A DNA stretch of 14,992 bases, from positions 1 to 14,992 of the forward strand of contig NZ_CAMPGZ010000097.1 in assembly GCF_946885725.1 (NCBI RefSeq). Direction: 5' to 3'. The notes below the pieces were generated by a model that was not told the DNA's origin, ran no database searches, and was given only the letters and a program-made list of their open reading frames with translations. Positions within the stretch are counted from its first letter, which is position 1. The number at the start of each line of letters is the position of its first letter. This document shows, piece by piece, positions 6,930-14,278 of this stretch. Made by a program: the position numbers and the translations under genes. The stretch is from an uncultured Nocardioides sp. GTDB taxonomy: Bacteria; Actinomycetota; Actinomycetes; Propionibacteriales; Nocardioidaceae.

Positions 6930-7403
6930 ATGGTCGAGATCCTGGTCCAGCGCCTCGACGACGAGGTCCCGCTTCCGTCGTACGCCCATCCCGGCGACGC
7001 CGGGGCCGACCTGACGACCACGGTGGACGTGCGTCTCGAGCCGGGAGAGCGGGCGATGGTGCCGACCGGCATCGCGGTCGCGCTGCCGGAGGGGTACGTC
7101 GCGCTGGTGCACCCGCGGTCGGGGCTCGCGGCCCGGTTCGGGCTGTCGATCGTCAACGCTCCGGGGACGGTCGACGCGGGGTACCGCGGCGAGATCAAGG
7201 TGATGCTGGTGAACCTCGACCCGCGCACGCCGGTCGAGCTGCGACGCGGCGACCGGATCGCCCAGCTGGTGATCCAGCAGGTCGAGCACGCCCGGTTCGT
7301 GGCGGTCGAGCGCCTGCCCGACTCCGCTCGCGGGGACGGCGGGTACGGTTCGACCGGTGGGTTCCTGACGGTGGTGCCCGACCCCGACAAGGAGAAGCAG
7401 TGA
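6930..7403 (+). CDS. dut: dUTP diphosphatase (dUTPase)
   Basis: 157 aa, the normal length for a trimeric dUTPase. It hydrolyses dUTP to dUMP and PPi, keeping uracil out of DNA and feeding thymidylate synthesis. All five motifs are visible: motif 1 AGADL (24-28), motif 2 PRSGLA (62-67), motif 3 [13 protein letters not shown] (79-91, with D82 as the catalytic water-activating Asp and Y85), motif 4 GDRIAQLV (107-114), motif 5 [11 protein letters not shown] (134-144). It opens a four-gene operon; its stop overlaps the GTG of the DUF3710 gene (7400..7403). The ATG at 6930 has a -10 element 7 nt upstream and no Shine-Dalgarno, so the mRNA is probably leaderless. A 17-bp inverted repeat in the promoter suggests regulation. 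Confidence 0.97.
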   Translation: MVEILVQRLDDEVPLPSYAHPGDAGADLTTTVDVRLEPGERAMVPTGIAVALPEGYVALVHPRSGLAARFGLSIVNAPGTVDAGYRGEIKVMLVNLDPRTPVELRRGDRIAQLVIQQVEHARFVAVERLPDSARGDGGYGSTGGFLTVVPDPDKEKQ

Positions 7404-8158
7404 AGTTCAGCCGGAAGCGCTCGGAGCCCGAGGAGCAGTCCTCCGAGGCCCCCTCCGAGAGCACAGGGGAGACCCCGGAGTCCGAGGCCGCCCCCGAGGT
7501 CACCGGCGTCCGCGCCAACGGCCCCTGGGACATCGCGGAGGTCGAGATCGACGAGGACGACCCCAACCGGCTCGACCTCGGCAGCCTGGTCGTCACCCCG
7601 CGCGAGGGGCTCGACATCCAGCTCCAGGTCGACGAGCAGAGCGGCCAGGTCGTCGCGGTCGTGATGGCCGGCCAGGAGGGCGCGGTCGAGCTGCGCGCGT
7701 TCGCCGCCCCGCGCAACGGCGACATCTGGCCCGACGTCCGCCACCAGATCGCCGCCGAGGTGACCCGGCGCGGCGGCACCGCGACCGAGGCCGAGGGTCC
7801 CTACGGCACCGAGCTCCGCGTCGTCATGAACGTCACCGCGCCCGACGGCCGCACCGGCCAGCAGCCTTCTCGCGTCTTCGGCATCGCCGGCCCGCGCTGG
7901 CTGCTGCGCGCCACCCTGTTCGGCAAGCCGGCCCTCGAGCCCACCGAGGACGGCCTCGTCGAGTCCGCGCTGCGCGACGTCGTCGTCCGCCGCGGCGGCG
8001 ACCCGCACGCCCCCGGCGACGCCCTCCCGCTGGTCGTGCCGCAGGCCGTGGCGCAGCAGATGCAGGCCGCCCAGCAGCAAGCCCAGCAACAGGCACAGCA
8101 ACAGGCACAGCAACAGGCACAGCAGGCGTCCCCCGACCGCCGTACGCTGGATACATGA
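7400..8158 (+). CDS. DUF3710 domain-containing protein
   Basis: 252 aa, cytosolic, with no membrane segment. Residues 1-36 are a charged, Glu/Ser-rich low-complexity arm. The DUF3710 domain spans about 40-210, with [14 protein letters not shown] at 40-53, [10 protein letters not shown] near 58-67, [11 protein letters not shown] at 107-117 and [16 protein letters not shown] at 164-179. These fit actinobacterial DUF3710 (M. tuberculosis Rv2696c, from memory); the function is unknown. The tail 224-243 is a run of AQQQ units encoded by a 12-bp tandem repeat. The GTG at 7400 overlaps the dut stop and has GGAG 6 nt upstream (7391..7394). The stop overlaps the ATG of the next gene as ATGA (8155..8158). 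Tight coupling with dut suggests a role in nucleotide or DNA metabolism, inferred only from context. Confidence 0.87.
   Translation: MKFSRKRSEPEEQSSEAPSESTGETPESEAAPEVTGVRANGPWDIAEVEIDEDDPNRLDLGSLVVTPREGLDIQLQVDEQSGQVVAVVMAGQEGAVELRAFAAPRNGDIWPDVRHQIAAEVTRRGGTATEAEGPYGTELRVVMNVTAPDGRTGQQPSRVFGIAGPRWLLRATLFGKPALEPTEDGLVESALRDVVVRRGGDPHAPGDALPLVVPQAVAQQMQAAQQQAQQQAQQQAQQQAQQASPDRRTLDT
8069..8125 (+). repeat. 12-bp coding tandem repeat (Ala-Gln-Gln-Gln)
   Basis: About 4.75 copies of a 12-bp unit begin at 8069, 8081, 8093, 8105 and 8117. The third and fourth copies are identical (GCACAGCAACAG) and the outer ones carry silent changes (GCC/GCA, CAG/CAA). The repeat encodes residues 224-242 of the DUF3710 protein. 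Identical inner copies suggest recent slippage; gain or loss of units stays in frame. Confidence 0.85.
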
Positions 8159-8517
8159 CCGAGGTGACCAGCCGGCTGCGCCGCAGCCTGAGCCGCTGGG
8201 CCAACGCACCCGAGCAGGAAGCGGTCGAGCTCCAGAAGGACGTTCACAAGGCGGGCTGCTGCCCGATCGCCGAGGCCAAGGACCGTCAGCTGGTCGAGCT
8301 CCAGGGCAGCCTGCGCACCGTGACGCTGCGTCCGCGCGGAGGGGTGCCCGCCCTCGAGGCCGAGCTGTACGACGGCTCCGGGACGATCACGATCGTCTGG
8401 CTGGGCCGTCGCCGGATCGCCGGCATCGAGCCCGGCCGGCAGATCCGCGTGATCGGCCGCATCGGGGTGCACGACAACCAGCGCCTGATGTTCAACCCGC
8501 GCTACGAGCTGCGGTGA
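8155..8517 (+). CDS. OB-fold nucleic-acid-binding domain protein
   Basis: 120 aa. A basic N-terminal helix (1-30, with RLRRSLSRW) leads to a CC pair (C35, C36) in KAGCCPIAEAKDRQ, then an OB-fold (about 44-117) with GSLRTVTLRPRGGVPALEAELYD in strands 1-3, TITIVWLGRRRIAGI and NPRYEL at the end. This is the small actinobacterial RecG/tRNA-anticodon-type OB protein found next to dut (M. tuberculosis Rv2694c, from memory). Single-strand nucleic acid binding is likely from the fold; the target is unknown. The ATG overlaps the DUF3710 stop (ATGA) and its own stop overlaps the DUF3159 GTG (8514..8517), so all three are translationally coupled. Confidence 0.87.
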   Translation: MTEVTSRLRRSLSRWANAPEQEAVELQKDVHKAGCCPIAEAKDRQLVELQGSLRTVTLRPRGGVPALEAELYDGSGTITIVWLGRRRIAGIEPGRQIRVIGRIGVHDNQRLMFNPRYELR

Positions 8518-9248
8518 CCTCACCCGCGGCCAACGCCCCCGTCGGCGCCGAGACGGTCGAGGCGGTCGTCCGCTCCCAGCTGTCCAAGGCGCTCGGCGGG
8601 AAGCGCGGCATGCTCGAGGCCGCCGTCCCCACCATCGCGTTCACCGCGACGTTCATCTTCACCGACTCGCTGCGCAACGGACTGGTGCTGAGCATCGGCA
8701 CGGCGCTGGTGCTGCTCGTGATCCGGCTCGTCCAGCGGTCGTCGGTCCAGTTCGTCGTCAACAGCCTGGTCGGCATCGCGATCGGCGCGCTGTTCGCCTA
8801 CCGGAGCATGCAGAGCGGCGGCACCGCCGACGAGAACGCGCTCGCCTACTTCCTGCCCGGCATCCTCTACAACGCCGGCTACGCCGTGGTGCTGCTGTTC
8901 ACCGTCGTCATCGGCTGGCCGATCGTCGGCTTCATGGTCGGCTCCGTCGCCGGCGACCCGACCGCGTGGCACGAGGACAAGCAGGTCGTGAAGCTGTGCC
9001 GCAACCTCACGCTGATGCTGGTGCTGCCGTGCGTCATCCGCGTCGCCGTACAGCTGCCGCTCTACCTCGCCGGGAAGGCAGCCGACGACGCCGACGCCAT
9101 GATCGCGGCACTCGGCGTCGCCAAGATCGTGATGGGCTGGCCGCTCCAGGTCGCCGCGCTGCTCGGCATGGTGTGGCTGCTGGCCCGCAACCACACGCCG
9201 GTCGAGCCGGACGATTCAGGCCCGGTGCTGCTCCGGGGCGAGGAGTGA
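8514..9248 (+). CDS. DUF3159 domain-containing membrane protein
   Basis: 244 aa, integral membrane. After a soluble arm (1-27) comes the family signature GGKRGMLEAAVPT (28-40), then hydrophobic segments at about 36-50, 55-73, 80-96, 111-146 (one or two helices), 164-185 and 196-224, so about six or seven helices. It fits actinobacterial DUF3159 (M. tuberculosis Rv2693c, from memory), a family sometimes likened to intracellular septation/YciB-type proteins. The function is unknown. The GTG at 8514 overlaps the OB-protein stop. The final 33 bp overlap the end of the convergent RCK gene. It closes the dut operon, and no terminator hairpin is visible after it. Confidence 0.87.
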   Translation: MTSPAANAPVGAETVEAVVRSQLSKALGGKRGMLEAAVPTIAFTATFIFTDSLRNGLVLSIGTALVLLVIRLVQRSSVQFVVNSLVGIAIGALFAYRSMQSGGTADENALAYFLPGILYNAGYAVVLLFTVVIGWPIVGFMVGSVAGDPTAWHEDKQVVKLCRNLTLMLVLPCVIRVAVQLPLYLAGKAADDADAMIAALGVAKIVMGWPLQVAALLGMVWLLARNHTPVEPDDSGPVLLRGEE

Positions 9249-9887
9249 CTGGAGCTCCTGCTCCTTGTCCGCCGCGGTGACGAACAGCAGCTCGTCGCCG
9301 GCCTCGATCGGCTGCTCCGCGTCGGGCGTGTAGACCTGCCCGTCGCGCAGGATCGTCACGATCGAGCAGTTCTCCGGGAACGGGATCAGCCCGCACGGCT
9401 TCCCGACGTACGGCGAGTCCGGCGGCAGCGTCAGCTCGACCAGGTTGGCGTTGCCCTGGCGGAACGTGAACAGCCGCACCAGGTCGCCGACCGTCACCGC
9501 CTCCTCGACGAGGGCGGACATGATGCGGGGGGTCGACACGTTGACGTCGACGCCCCACGCCTCGGTGAACAGCCACTCGTTGTTCGGGTGGTTGACCCGG
9601 GCGACGGTGCGGGGGACGGCGAACTCCGTCTTGGCGAGCAGCGACGTCACCAGGTTGACCTTGTCGTCGCCGGTCGCGGCGATGACGACGTCGCAGGACT
9701 CCATGCGCGACTCCTCGAGCGACGACAGCTCGCAGGAGTCGGCGAGCAGCCACTCGGCGTCGGGGACCCGCTCGGGCTTGAGCGCGGCGGGGTCCTTGTC
9801 GATCAGCAGCACCTGGTGTCCGTTGCCGATCAGCTCGCGGGCGATCGAGCGCCCGACCGCGCCGGCTCCGGCGATGGCGACGCGCAT
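9216..9887 (-). CDS. ceoC: TrkA/RCK-type potassium regulatory protein (CeoC-like)
   Basis: 223 aa, a cytosolic ring-forming regulator of K+ transport. The N-terminal Rossmann RCK_N domain has GAGAVG (7-12) and D30 at the end of strand 2 for NAD(H)/ATP binding. The RCK_C ligand-sensing domain runs from about 140 to 216, with LVELTLPPDSPYVGKPCG and EAGDELLFV. The ATG at 9887 overlaps the upstream RCK stop as TGATG, so the pair is coupled and likely made in equal amounts. Its order and distance from the permease match ceoC of the mycobacterial ceoBC locus. The 3' end overlaps the DUF3159 gene by 33 bp. All glycine-loop residues are intact. Binding to the neighbouring KimA-like permease is inference. 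Confidence 0.9.
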   Translation of the reverse strand: MRVAIAGAGAVGRSIARELIGNGHQVLLIDKDPAALKPERVPDAEWLLADSCELSSLEESRMESCDVVIAATGDDKVNLVTSLLAKTEFAVPRTVARVNHPNNEWLFTEAWGVDVNVSTPRIMSALVEEAVTVGDLVRLFTFRQGNANLVELTLPPDSPYVGKPCGLIPFPENCSIVTILRDGQVYTPDAEQPIEAGDELLFVTAADKEQELQSLLAPEQHRA

Positions 9888-10549
9888 CAGTCGGCCTCCG
9901 GTCCTTCGTTGAACACGCGGTAGACGTGGTCGGCGTTCTCCTCGCGCATGACGAGGTGAAGCAGGTCGCCCTCCTGGATCACGCTCTCGCGGGTGGGCAG
10001 CATGCCCTCGCCGAGCCGGTCGATCCAGGCGATGCGGGACCGCGACTGCTCCTGGAACTTCACCGTGCGCTGGCCGATCCAGGCCTCGTTGACCGGCACC
10101 TGGTCGAGCCGGATCGTGCCGGACGGGTCGCGGAAGTCGGGCTCCGCGCCGGCCGGCAGCATCCGCCGCAGGATCTGGTCGGCGGTCCACTTCACCGTGG
10201 CGACCGTGGTGATGCCGAGCCGCTGGTAGACCTCGGCGCGGCCCGGGTCGTAGATGCGGGCCACGACCGACTGGATGCCGAACGTCTCCCGGGCCACCCG
10301 CGCCGCGATGATGTTCGAGTTGTCACCGGAGGAGACGGCCGCGAACGCGTCGGCCTTGTCGATGCCGGCGCGGTCGAGCACGTCCTGGTCGAAGCCCACC
10401 CCGGTCACCTTGGTGCCGCGGAACGTCGGGCCGAGCCGACGGAACGCGTCGGGGTTGCTGTCGATGATGGCGACGGTGTGGTTGCGGTCCTCGAGACTGC
10501 GCGCGAGCGTCGACCCGACGCGGCCACAACCCATGATCACGACGTGCAC
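9887..10549 (-). CDS. ceoB: TrkA/RCK-type potassium regulatory protein (CeoB-like)
   Basis: 220 aa. It has a Rossmann loop GCGRVG (7-12) with D30, SSGDNSNIIAARVARETF (73-90) typical of TrkA N-domains, RIYDPGRAEVYQRLG (98-112), and an RCK_C domain from about 145 to 215. It differs strongly from the coupled partner gene, so this is an old paralogous pair, probably a hetero-assembly. The GTG at 10549 was chosen because the Rossmann strand HVVIMGCGRVG begins immediately and TAGCGT lies exactly 7 nt upstream; longer frames run into the intergenic region. It is divergent from the KimA-like permease with an 82-bp gap, so both could be co-regulated. There is no Shine-Dalgarno sequence. Confidence 0.9.
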   Translation of the reverse strand: MHVVIMGCGRVGSTLARSLEDRNHTVAIIDSNPDAFRRLGPTFRGTKVTGVGFDQDVLDRAGIDKADAFAAVSSGDNSNIIAARVARETFGIQSVVARIYDPGRAEVYQRLGITTVATVKWTADQILRRMLPAGAEPDFRDPSGTIRLDQVPVNEAWIGQRTVKFQEQSRSRIAWIDRLGEGMLPTRESVIQEGDLLHLVMREENADHVYRVFNEGPEAD

Positions 10550-10556
10550 GGGGCAG

Positions 10557-10562
10557 ACGCTA
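10557..10562 (-). promoter_or_regulatory. -10 element of the ceoB-ceoC operon (leaderless)
   Basis: On the minus strand TAGCGT (TANNNT) is followed by 7 nt (CTGCCCC) and the GTG at 10549. Confidence 0.5.
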
Positions 10563-10617
10563 CCCGACACGTGAGCACTCGTCCGGCAGTCCCGCCACCG
10601 CCGTACTCCGCATGGCA

Positions 10618-10623
10618 TACCGT
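10618..10623 (+). promoter_or_regulatory. -10 element of the KimA-like permease gene (leaderless)
   Basis: TACCGT (TANNNT) is followed by 8 nt and the GTG at 10632, with no ribosome-binding site between. No clear -35 was found. Confidence 0.45.
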
Positions 10624-10631
10624 GGTCCCTC

Positions 10632-12686
10632 GTGGGTGTCGGCGATGTCTCCAAGCGGATCCTGCTCGGCCGCAAGCTGCGCAGCACGCAGCTGGGGGAG
10701 ACCCTCCTTCCGAAGCGCGTCGCGCTCCCGGTGTTCGCGTCCGACGCCTTGTCGTCGGTGGCCTACGCGCCCGACGAGATCTTCATCATGCTGGCCTTCG
10801 CGGGCACCGCGCAGTACGTCTGGTCGTGGAAGGTCGGGCTCGCCGTCGCCCTCGTGATGCTCACGGTCGTGGCGTCCTACCGGCAGACCGTGCACGCCTA
10901 CCCGTCCGGCGGCGGCGACTACGAGGTCGCCACCGTCAACCTCGGCCGGCGGGCCGGGATGACCGTGGCGGCGGCGCTGCTCGTCGACTACATCCTCACC
11001 GTCGCGGTGTCGATCTCGTCGGCCTCGCAGTACGCCACGGCCGCCTTCCCGTCGCTGAAGGGCGACGAGGTCCTCATCGCGGCGCTCGCGGTCGTGGTCC
11101 TCACGGCGCTGAACCTGCGCGGCGTGCGGGAGTCCGGCACGTTCTTCGCCGTACCGACGTACCTCTTCATGGCCGCCATCCTCGGCATGTGCGCGTGGGG
11201 CTTCGCCCGGATGCTCGCGGGCGACCTGCCGGAGGTCGAGAGCGCGATCTTCGACATCGAGCCGCAGCCCGGATGGGGCGAGGACAGCCTCACGACGATC
11301 GGGCTGATCTTCCTGCTCGCCCGAGCCTTCTCGTCCGGGTGTGCCGCGCTCACCGGCGTCGAGGCGATCAGCAACGGCGTGCCGGCCTTCCGCAAGCCCA
11401 AGTCGAAGAACGCGGCGACGACGCTGCTGCTGCTCGGCGCGATCGCCGTCACGATGATGATGAGCGTCATCGTGCTGGCCAAGCAGATGGGCATCCGGTA
11501 CGTCGACCCGCACCACGTCGAGCGCCTGATCCGGCCCGACGGAACGCACATGCCGCACACCTACGACCAGGACGTGGTGATCGCGCAGATCGCCCGGGCG
11601 GTGTTCGACCACTTCACGCCCGGCTTCTACTTCGTGGTCACGATGACCGGCATCATCCTGGTGCTCGCGGCCAACACCGCCTTCAACGGCTTCCCGGTGC
11701 TCGGCTCGATCCTGGCCAAGGACGGGCTCGCCCCGCGGCAGCTCGGCTCACGCGGCGACCGGCTGGCCTACAGCAACGGCATCGTGTTCCTGGCCGTGCT
11801 GGCGATGATCCTGATCTGGGCCTTCGACGCCGAGACCACCCGGCTGATCCAGCTCTACATCGTCGGCGTCTTCGTGTCGTTCAACCTGAGCCAGCTCGGC
11901 ATGATCCGGCACTGGACCCGGATGCTGCGCACGGAGTCGGACCCGGCGGCGCGCCGGCGGATGATGCGCTCGCGGGCGATCAACGCCTTCGGGCTGGGCC
12001 TGACCGCGGTCGTGCTGGTGATCGTGCTGATCACCAAGTTCCTCGCCGGGGCCTGGATCACGATCCTGGCGATGGCGGCGTTCTTCGCGATCATGAACGG
12101 CATCTCCCGGCACTACGACAAGGTCACCACCGAGCTCCTCGTCGAGGAGGAGGACCAGGTCCTGCCGACCCGGGTGCACGCGATCGTGCTGGTCTCGAAG
12201 GTGCACAAGCCGACGATGCGCGCGCTGGCCTACGCCAAGGCGGCCCGGCCCAACGTGCTCGAGGCGGTCATGGTCGACACCGACCCCGCCGTGACCGCGC
12301 GCGTGATGGAGGACTGGGACAGGCGGGGGATCGACGTACCGCTGAAGGTGCTGTACTCGCCGTACCGCGAGATCATCCGGCCGATCGTCGACTACACGCG
12401 CAGCATCCGCGACGCCAACCCGCGCGGCGTCGTCGCGGTGTACATCCCGGAGTACGTCGTCGGCCGGTGGTGGGAGCAGCTGCTGCACAACCAGACCGCG
12501 CTGCGGCTGAAGGGCCGGCTGCTGTTCACCCAGGGCGTCATGGTCATCTCGGTGCCGTACCAGCTGCGCTCGTCGCTGATCGCCAAGGAGCGCGTCGAGC
12601 GCGAGATGTCGAAGACGCGGCCGGGCGACATCCGGCGCGGCGTCCTGCACGGCAAGCCGACCGGCCGCGCCGGCGACAAGCGGTGA
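10632..12686 (+). CDS. APC-superfamily permease, KimA/KUP-like potassium transporter
   Basis: 684 aa, integral membrane. A cytosolic N-terminus is followed by about 12 helices up to residue 495, then a soluble C-terminal domain (about 510-660). The start of helix 1 reads PVFASDALSSVAYAPDE with D38 and Y45, and helix 3 reads LLVDYILTVAVSIS with D119, Y120, T123 and S127. These align, with a constant +2 offset, to the K+-site residues I remember for Bacillus subtilis KimA (D36, Y43, D117, Y118, T121, S125). ALTGVEAISNGVPAFRKPKSKNA is the conserved helix 6 region. KimA imports K+ with H+ and is inhibited by c-di-AMP through its C-terminal domain; whether this holds here is unknown. Divergence from the two RCK genes supports a K+ role. 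The stop overlaps the methyltransferase GTG (12683..12686). Confidence 0.85.
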   Translation: MGVGDVSKRILLGRKLRSTQLGETLLPKRVALPVFASDALSSVAYAPDEIFIMLAFAGTAQYVWSWKVGLAVALVMLTVVASYRQTVHAYPSGGGDYEVATVNLGRRAGMTVAAALLVDYILTVAVSISSASQYATAAFPSLKGDEVLIAALAVVVLTALNLRGVRESGTFFAVPTYLFMAAILGMCAWGFARMLAGDLPEVESAIFDIEPQPGWGEDSLTTIGLIFLLARAFSSGCAALTGVEAISNGVPAFRKPKSKNAATTLLLLGAIAVTMMMSVIVLAKQMGIRYVDPHHVERLIRPDGTHMPHTYDQDVVIAQIARAVFDHFTPGFYFVVTMTGIILVLAANTAFNGFPVLGSILAKDGLAPRQLGSRGDRLAYSNGIVFLAVLAMILIWAFDAETTRLIQLYIVGVFVSFNLSQLGMIRHWTRMLRTESDPAARRRMMRSRAINAFGLGLTAVVLVIVLITKFLAGAWITILAMAAFFAIMNGISRHYDKVTTELLVEEEDQVLPTRVHAIVLVSKVHKPTMRALAYAKAARPNVLEAVMVDTDPAVTARVMEDWDRRGIDVPLKVLYSPYREIIRPIVDYTRSIRDANPRGVVAVYIPEYVVGRWWEQLLHNQTALRLKGRLLFTQGVMVISVPYQLRSSLIAKERVEREMSKTRPGDIRRGVLHGKPTGRAGDKR

Positions 12687-13858
12687 GGCGCCGGCCGCGG
12701 CCCAAGCAGTCGCACGGGCGCTCGCTCGTGGGGGAGACCTTCGACGTGGAGGTCGGCCCCGTGGCGCACGGCGGCCACTTCGTCGCCCGGCACGAGGGGC
12801 GGGTCGTCTTCGTCCGGCACGCGCTGCCGGGGGAGCGCGTCACGGTCCGCGTCACCGAGGGTGACGAGGGCTCGCGGTTCCTGCGCGCCGACGCGGTCGC
12901 GGTGCTCGAGGCGTCACCGGACCGGGTCGAGCCGCCCTGCCCGGTGGCCGGTCCCGGCCTGTGCGGCGGCTGCGACTTCCAGCACGTCGCGCTGCCGACG
13001 CAACGTGCGCTCAAGGCTGCCGTCGTGCGCGAGCAGCTGGCCCGGCTCGCGCGGCTCGACGTACCCGTTGAGGTGGAGGCGGTTCCCGGCGACGAGGACG
13101 GCCTGCGCTGGCGCACCCGCGTCCAGTACGCCCGGACGCCGGACGGCCGGCGCGGCTTCCGGGCCCACCGGTCGCACCGCGTCGTACCCGTCGACGACTG
13201 CCCGATCACCCGCCACGACGCCCGCGTCGAGGTCGAGGGCTCGCACCCGCCCGACGAGGCGGTGTCGGAGTCCGTGTCGACGTCGCTCGGGCACCACTCC
13301 TTCGACGTCGCCGCCAGCGGCTTCTGGCAGGTGCACCCGGGCGCGCCGAAGGTGCTGGTGGAGACGGTGCTGGAGCAGCTGCGGCCGCAGCCGGGGGAGT
13401 CGTGCCTCGACCTGTACGCCGGCGTCGGGCTGTTCAGCGCCTTCCTCGCCGACGCCGTCGGCCCGACCGGCTCGGTCCACGCCGTCGAGGGCGACCGCGC
13501 CGCGTGCGACCACGCGCGCACCAACCTCGCGCCGTACCCCCAGGCCACCGTCACCCGCGGCTCGGTCGACCGGGTGCTCGGCTCGCCCGACGCTCCGCAC
13601 GGTGGGTACACCCTGCCGATGGAGCCCGTCGACCTGGTCGTGCTCGACCCGCCGCGCGAGGGCGCCCGGCGCAAGGCCGTCGACGCCGTCGTCGCCCGCT
13701 CGCCCCGCGCCGTCAGCTACGTCGCCTGCGACCCCGCCGCCCTCGCCCGCGACGTCGCCCTCTTCGCCGAGTCCGGCTACCGCCTGGAGTCCCTCCGCGC
13801 CTTCGACCTCTTCCCGATGACCCACCACGTCGAGTGCGTCGCCCTCCTCACTCGCTGA
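12683..13858 (+). CDS. TrmA/RumA-family Fe-S RNA (uracil-5-)-methyltransferase with TRAM domain
   Basis: 391 aa, SAM-dependent enzyme that makes 5-methyluridine in rRNA or tRNA. A basic N-terminus precedes a TRAM RNA-binding domain (about 15-76). C86, C94, C97 and C173 follow the four-Cys [4Fe-4S] pattern of RlmD. FWQVHP (215-220) and DLYAGVGLFS (243-252) form the SAM site, DPPREG (322-327) is motif IV, C349 in YVACDPAALARD is the nucleophile and E384 in HHVEC the general base. All catalytic residues are intact. Whether it targets 23S U1939, U747 or a tRNA cannot be told from the sequence. The GTG at 12683 overlaps the permease stop; a later GTG at 12728 is possible but would cut into the TRAM strand. 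It is the last gene of the conserved locus. Confidence 0.92.
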   Translation: MRRRPRPKQSHGRSLVGETFDVEVGPVAHGGHFVARHEGRVVFVRHALPGERVTVRVTEGDEGSRFLRADAVAVLEASPDRVEPPCPVAGPGLCGGCDFQHVALPTQRALKAAVVREQLARLARLDVPVEVEAVPGDEDGLRWRTRVQYARTPDGRRGFRAHRSHRVVPVDDCPITRHDARVEVEGSHPPDEAVSESVSTSLGHHSFDVAASGFWQVHPGAPKVLVETVLEQLRPQPGESCLDLYAGVGLFSAFLADAVGPTGSVHAVEGDRAACDHARTNLAPYPQATVTRGSVDRVLGSPDAPHGGYTLPMEPVDLVVLDPPREGARRKAVDAVVARSPRAVSYVACDPAALARDVALFAESGYRLESLRAFDLFPMTHHVECVALLTR

Positions 13859-13872
13859 CGCAACTCCATCGC

Positions 13873-14278
13873 CGACCCGGCGCATCTTGCCCTCACCGCA
13901 CCGCCGAGTCGGCGCGTCTTGCCCCTGCCGCTACGTCGACCCGGCTCCTACCTTCGGCTGTAGGGCGCCGACCCGGCTCCAACCTCCGGCTGGCGGCCGC
14001 CGACCCGGCTCACACCTCCCGGCGGAGGCGCCGGCTGACCACCCCCGGTCCGACCCGCTCTTCCGACCCGTGGAGACATTGCGCGCGGCATTTCCCACGT
14101 TGAGCGTCGACAACCCCGCGTTGCAGCGGTTGCGGGCTCCGGCGGCGGGCTCCAGACGGCTCCTACTCCCGGCTAGCAGCCTCGACCCGGCTCCTCCCTC
14201 GCGCCGAACAGCGCCGACCCGGCTCCCGACTCCGGCTGAGCCGCGCCGATCCGGCTCCCTCCGCTCGAAGAGTGCTGC
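13873..14278. repeat. degenerate intergenic repeat array with exact 32-bp period
   Basis: The core CGACCCGG (variants CGAGTCGG, CGATCCGG) starts at 13873, 13905, 13937, 13969 and 14001, then again at 14183, 14215 and 14247, always 32 bp apart within each block. A partial unit lies at about 14154. Units 3-5 and 7-9 continue as GGCTC, followed in most by a second CCGGC/CGGCT about 11 bp later. Units 1-2 instead share a CGCRTCTTGCCC tail. In units 1, 2, 4, 5, 8 and 9 the core forms an 11-bp dyad GCCG-NNN-CGGC, and the middle three bases vary. The period is not a multiple of 3, so this is not a protein repeat. Between the blocks, 14033..14151 shows no gene I recognise. Confidence 0.75.

Noticed and set aside
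9926..12682. Very long upstream extension of the methyltransferase frame
   Set aside because: It lies antisense to ceoB and out of frame with the permease; the real protein begins at the GTG overlapping the permease stop.
13873..14278. CRISPR array
   Set aside because: The period of 32 bp leaves no room for repeat plus spacer, the repeats are short and degenerate, and no cas genes are near.
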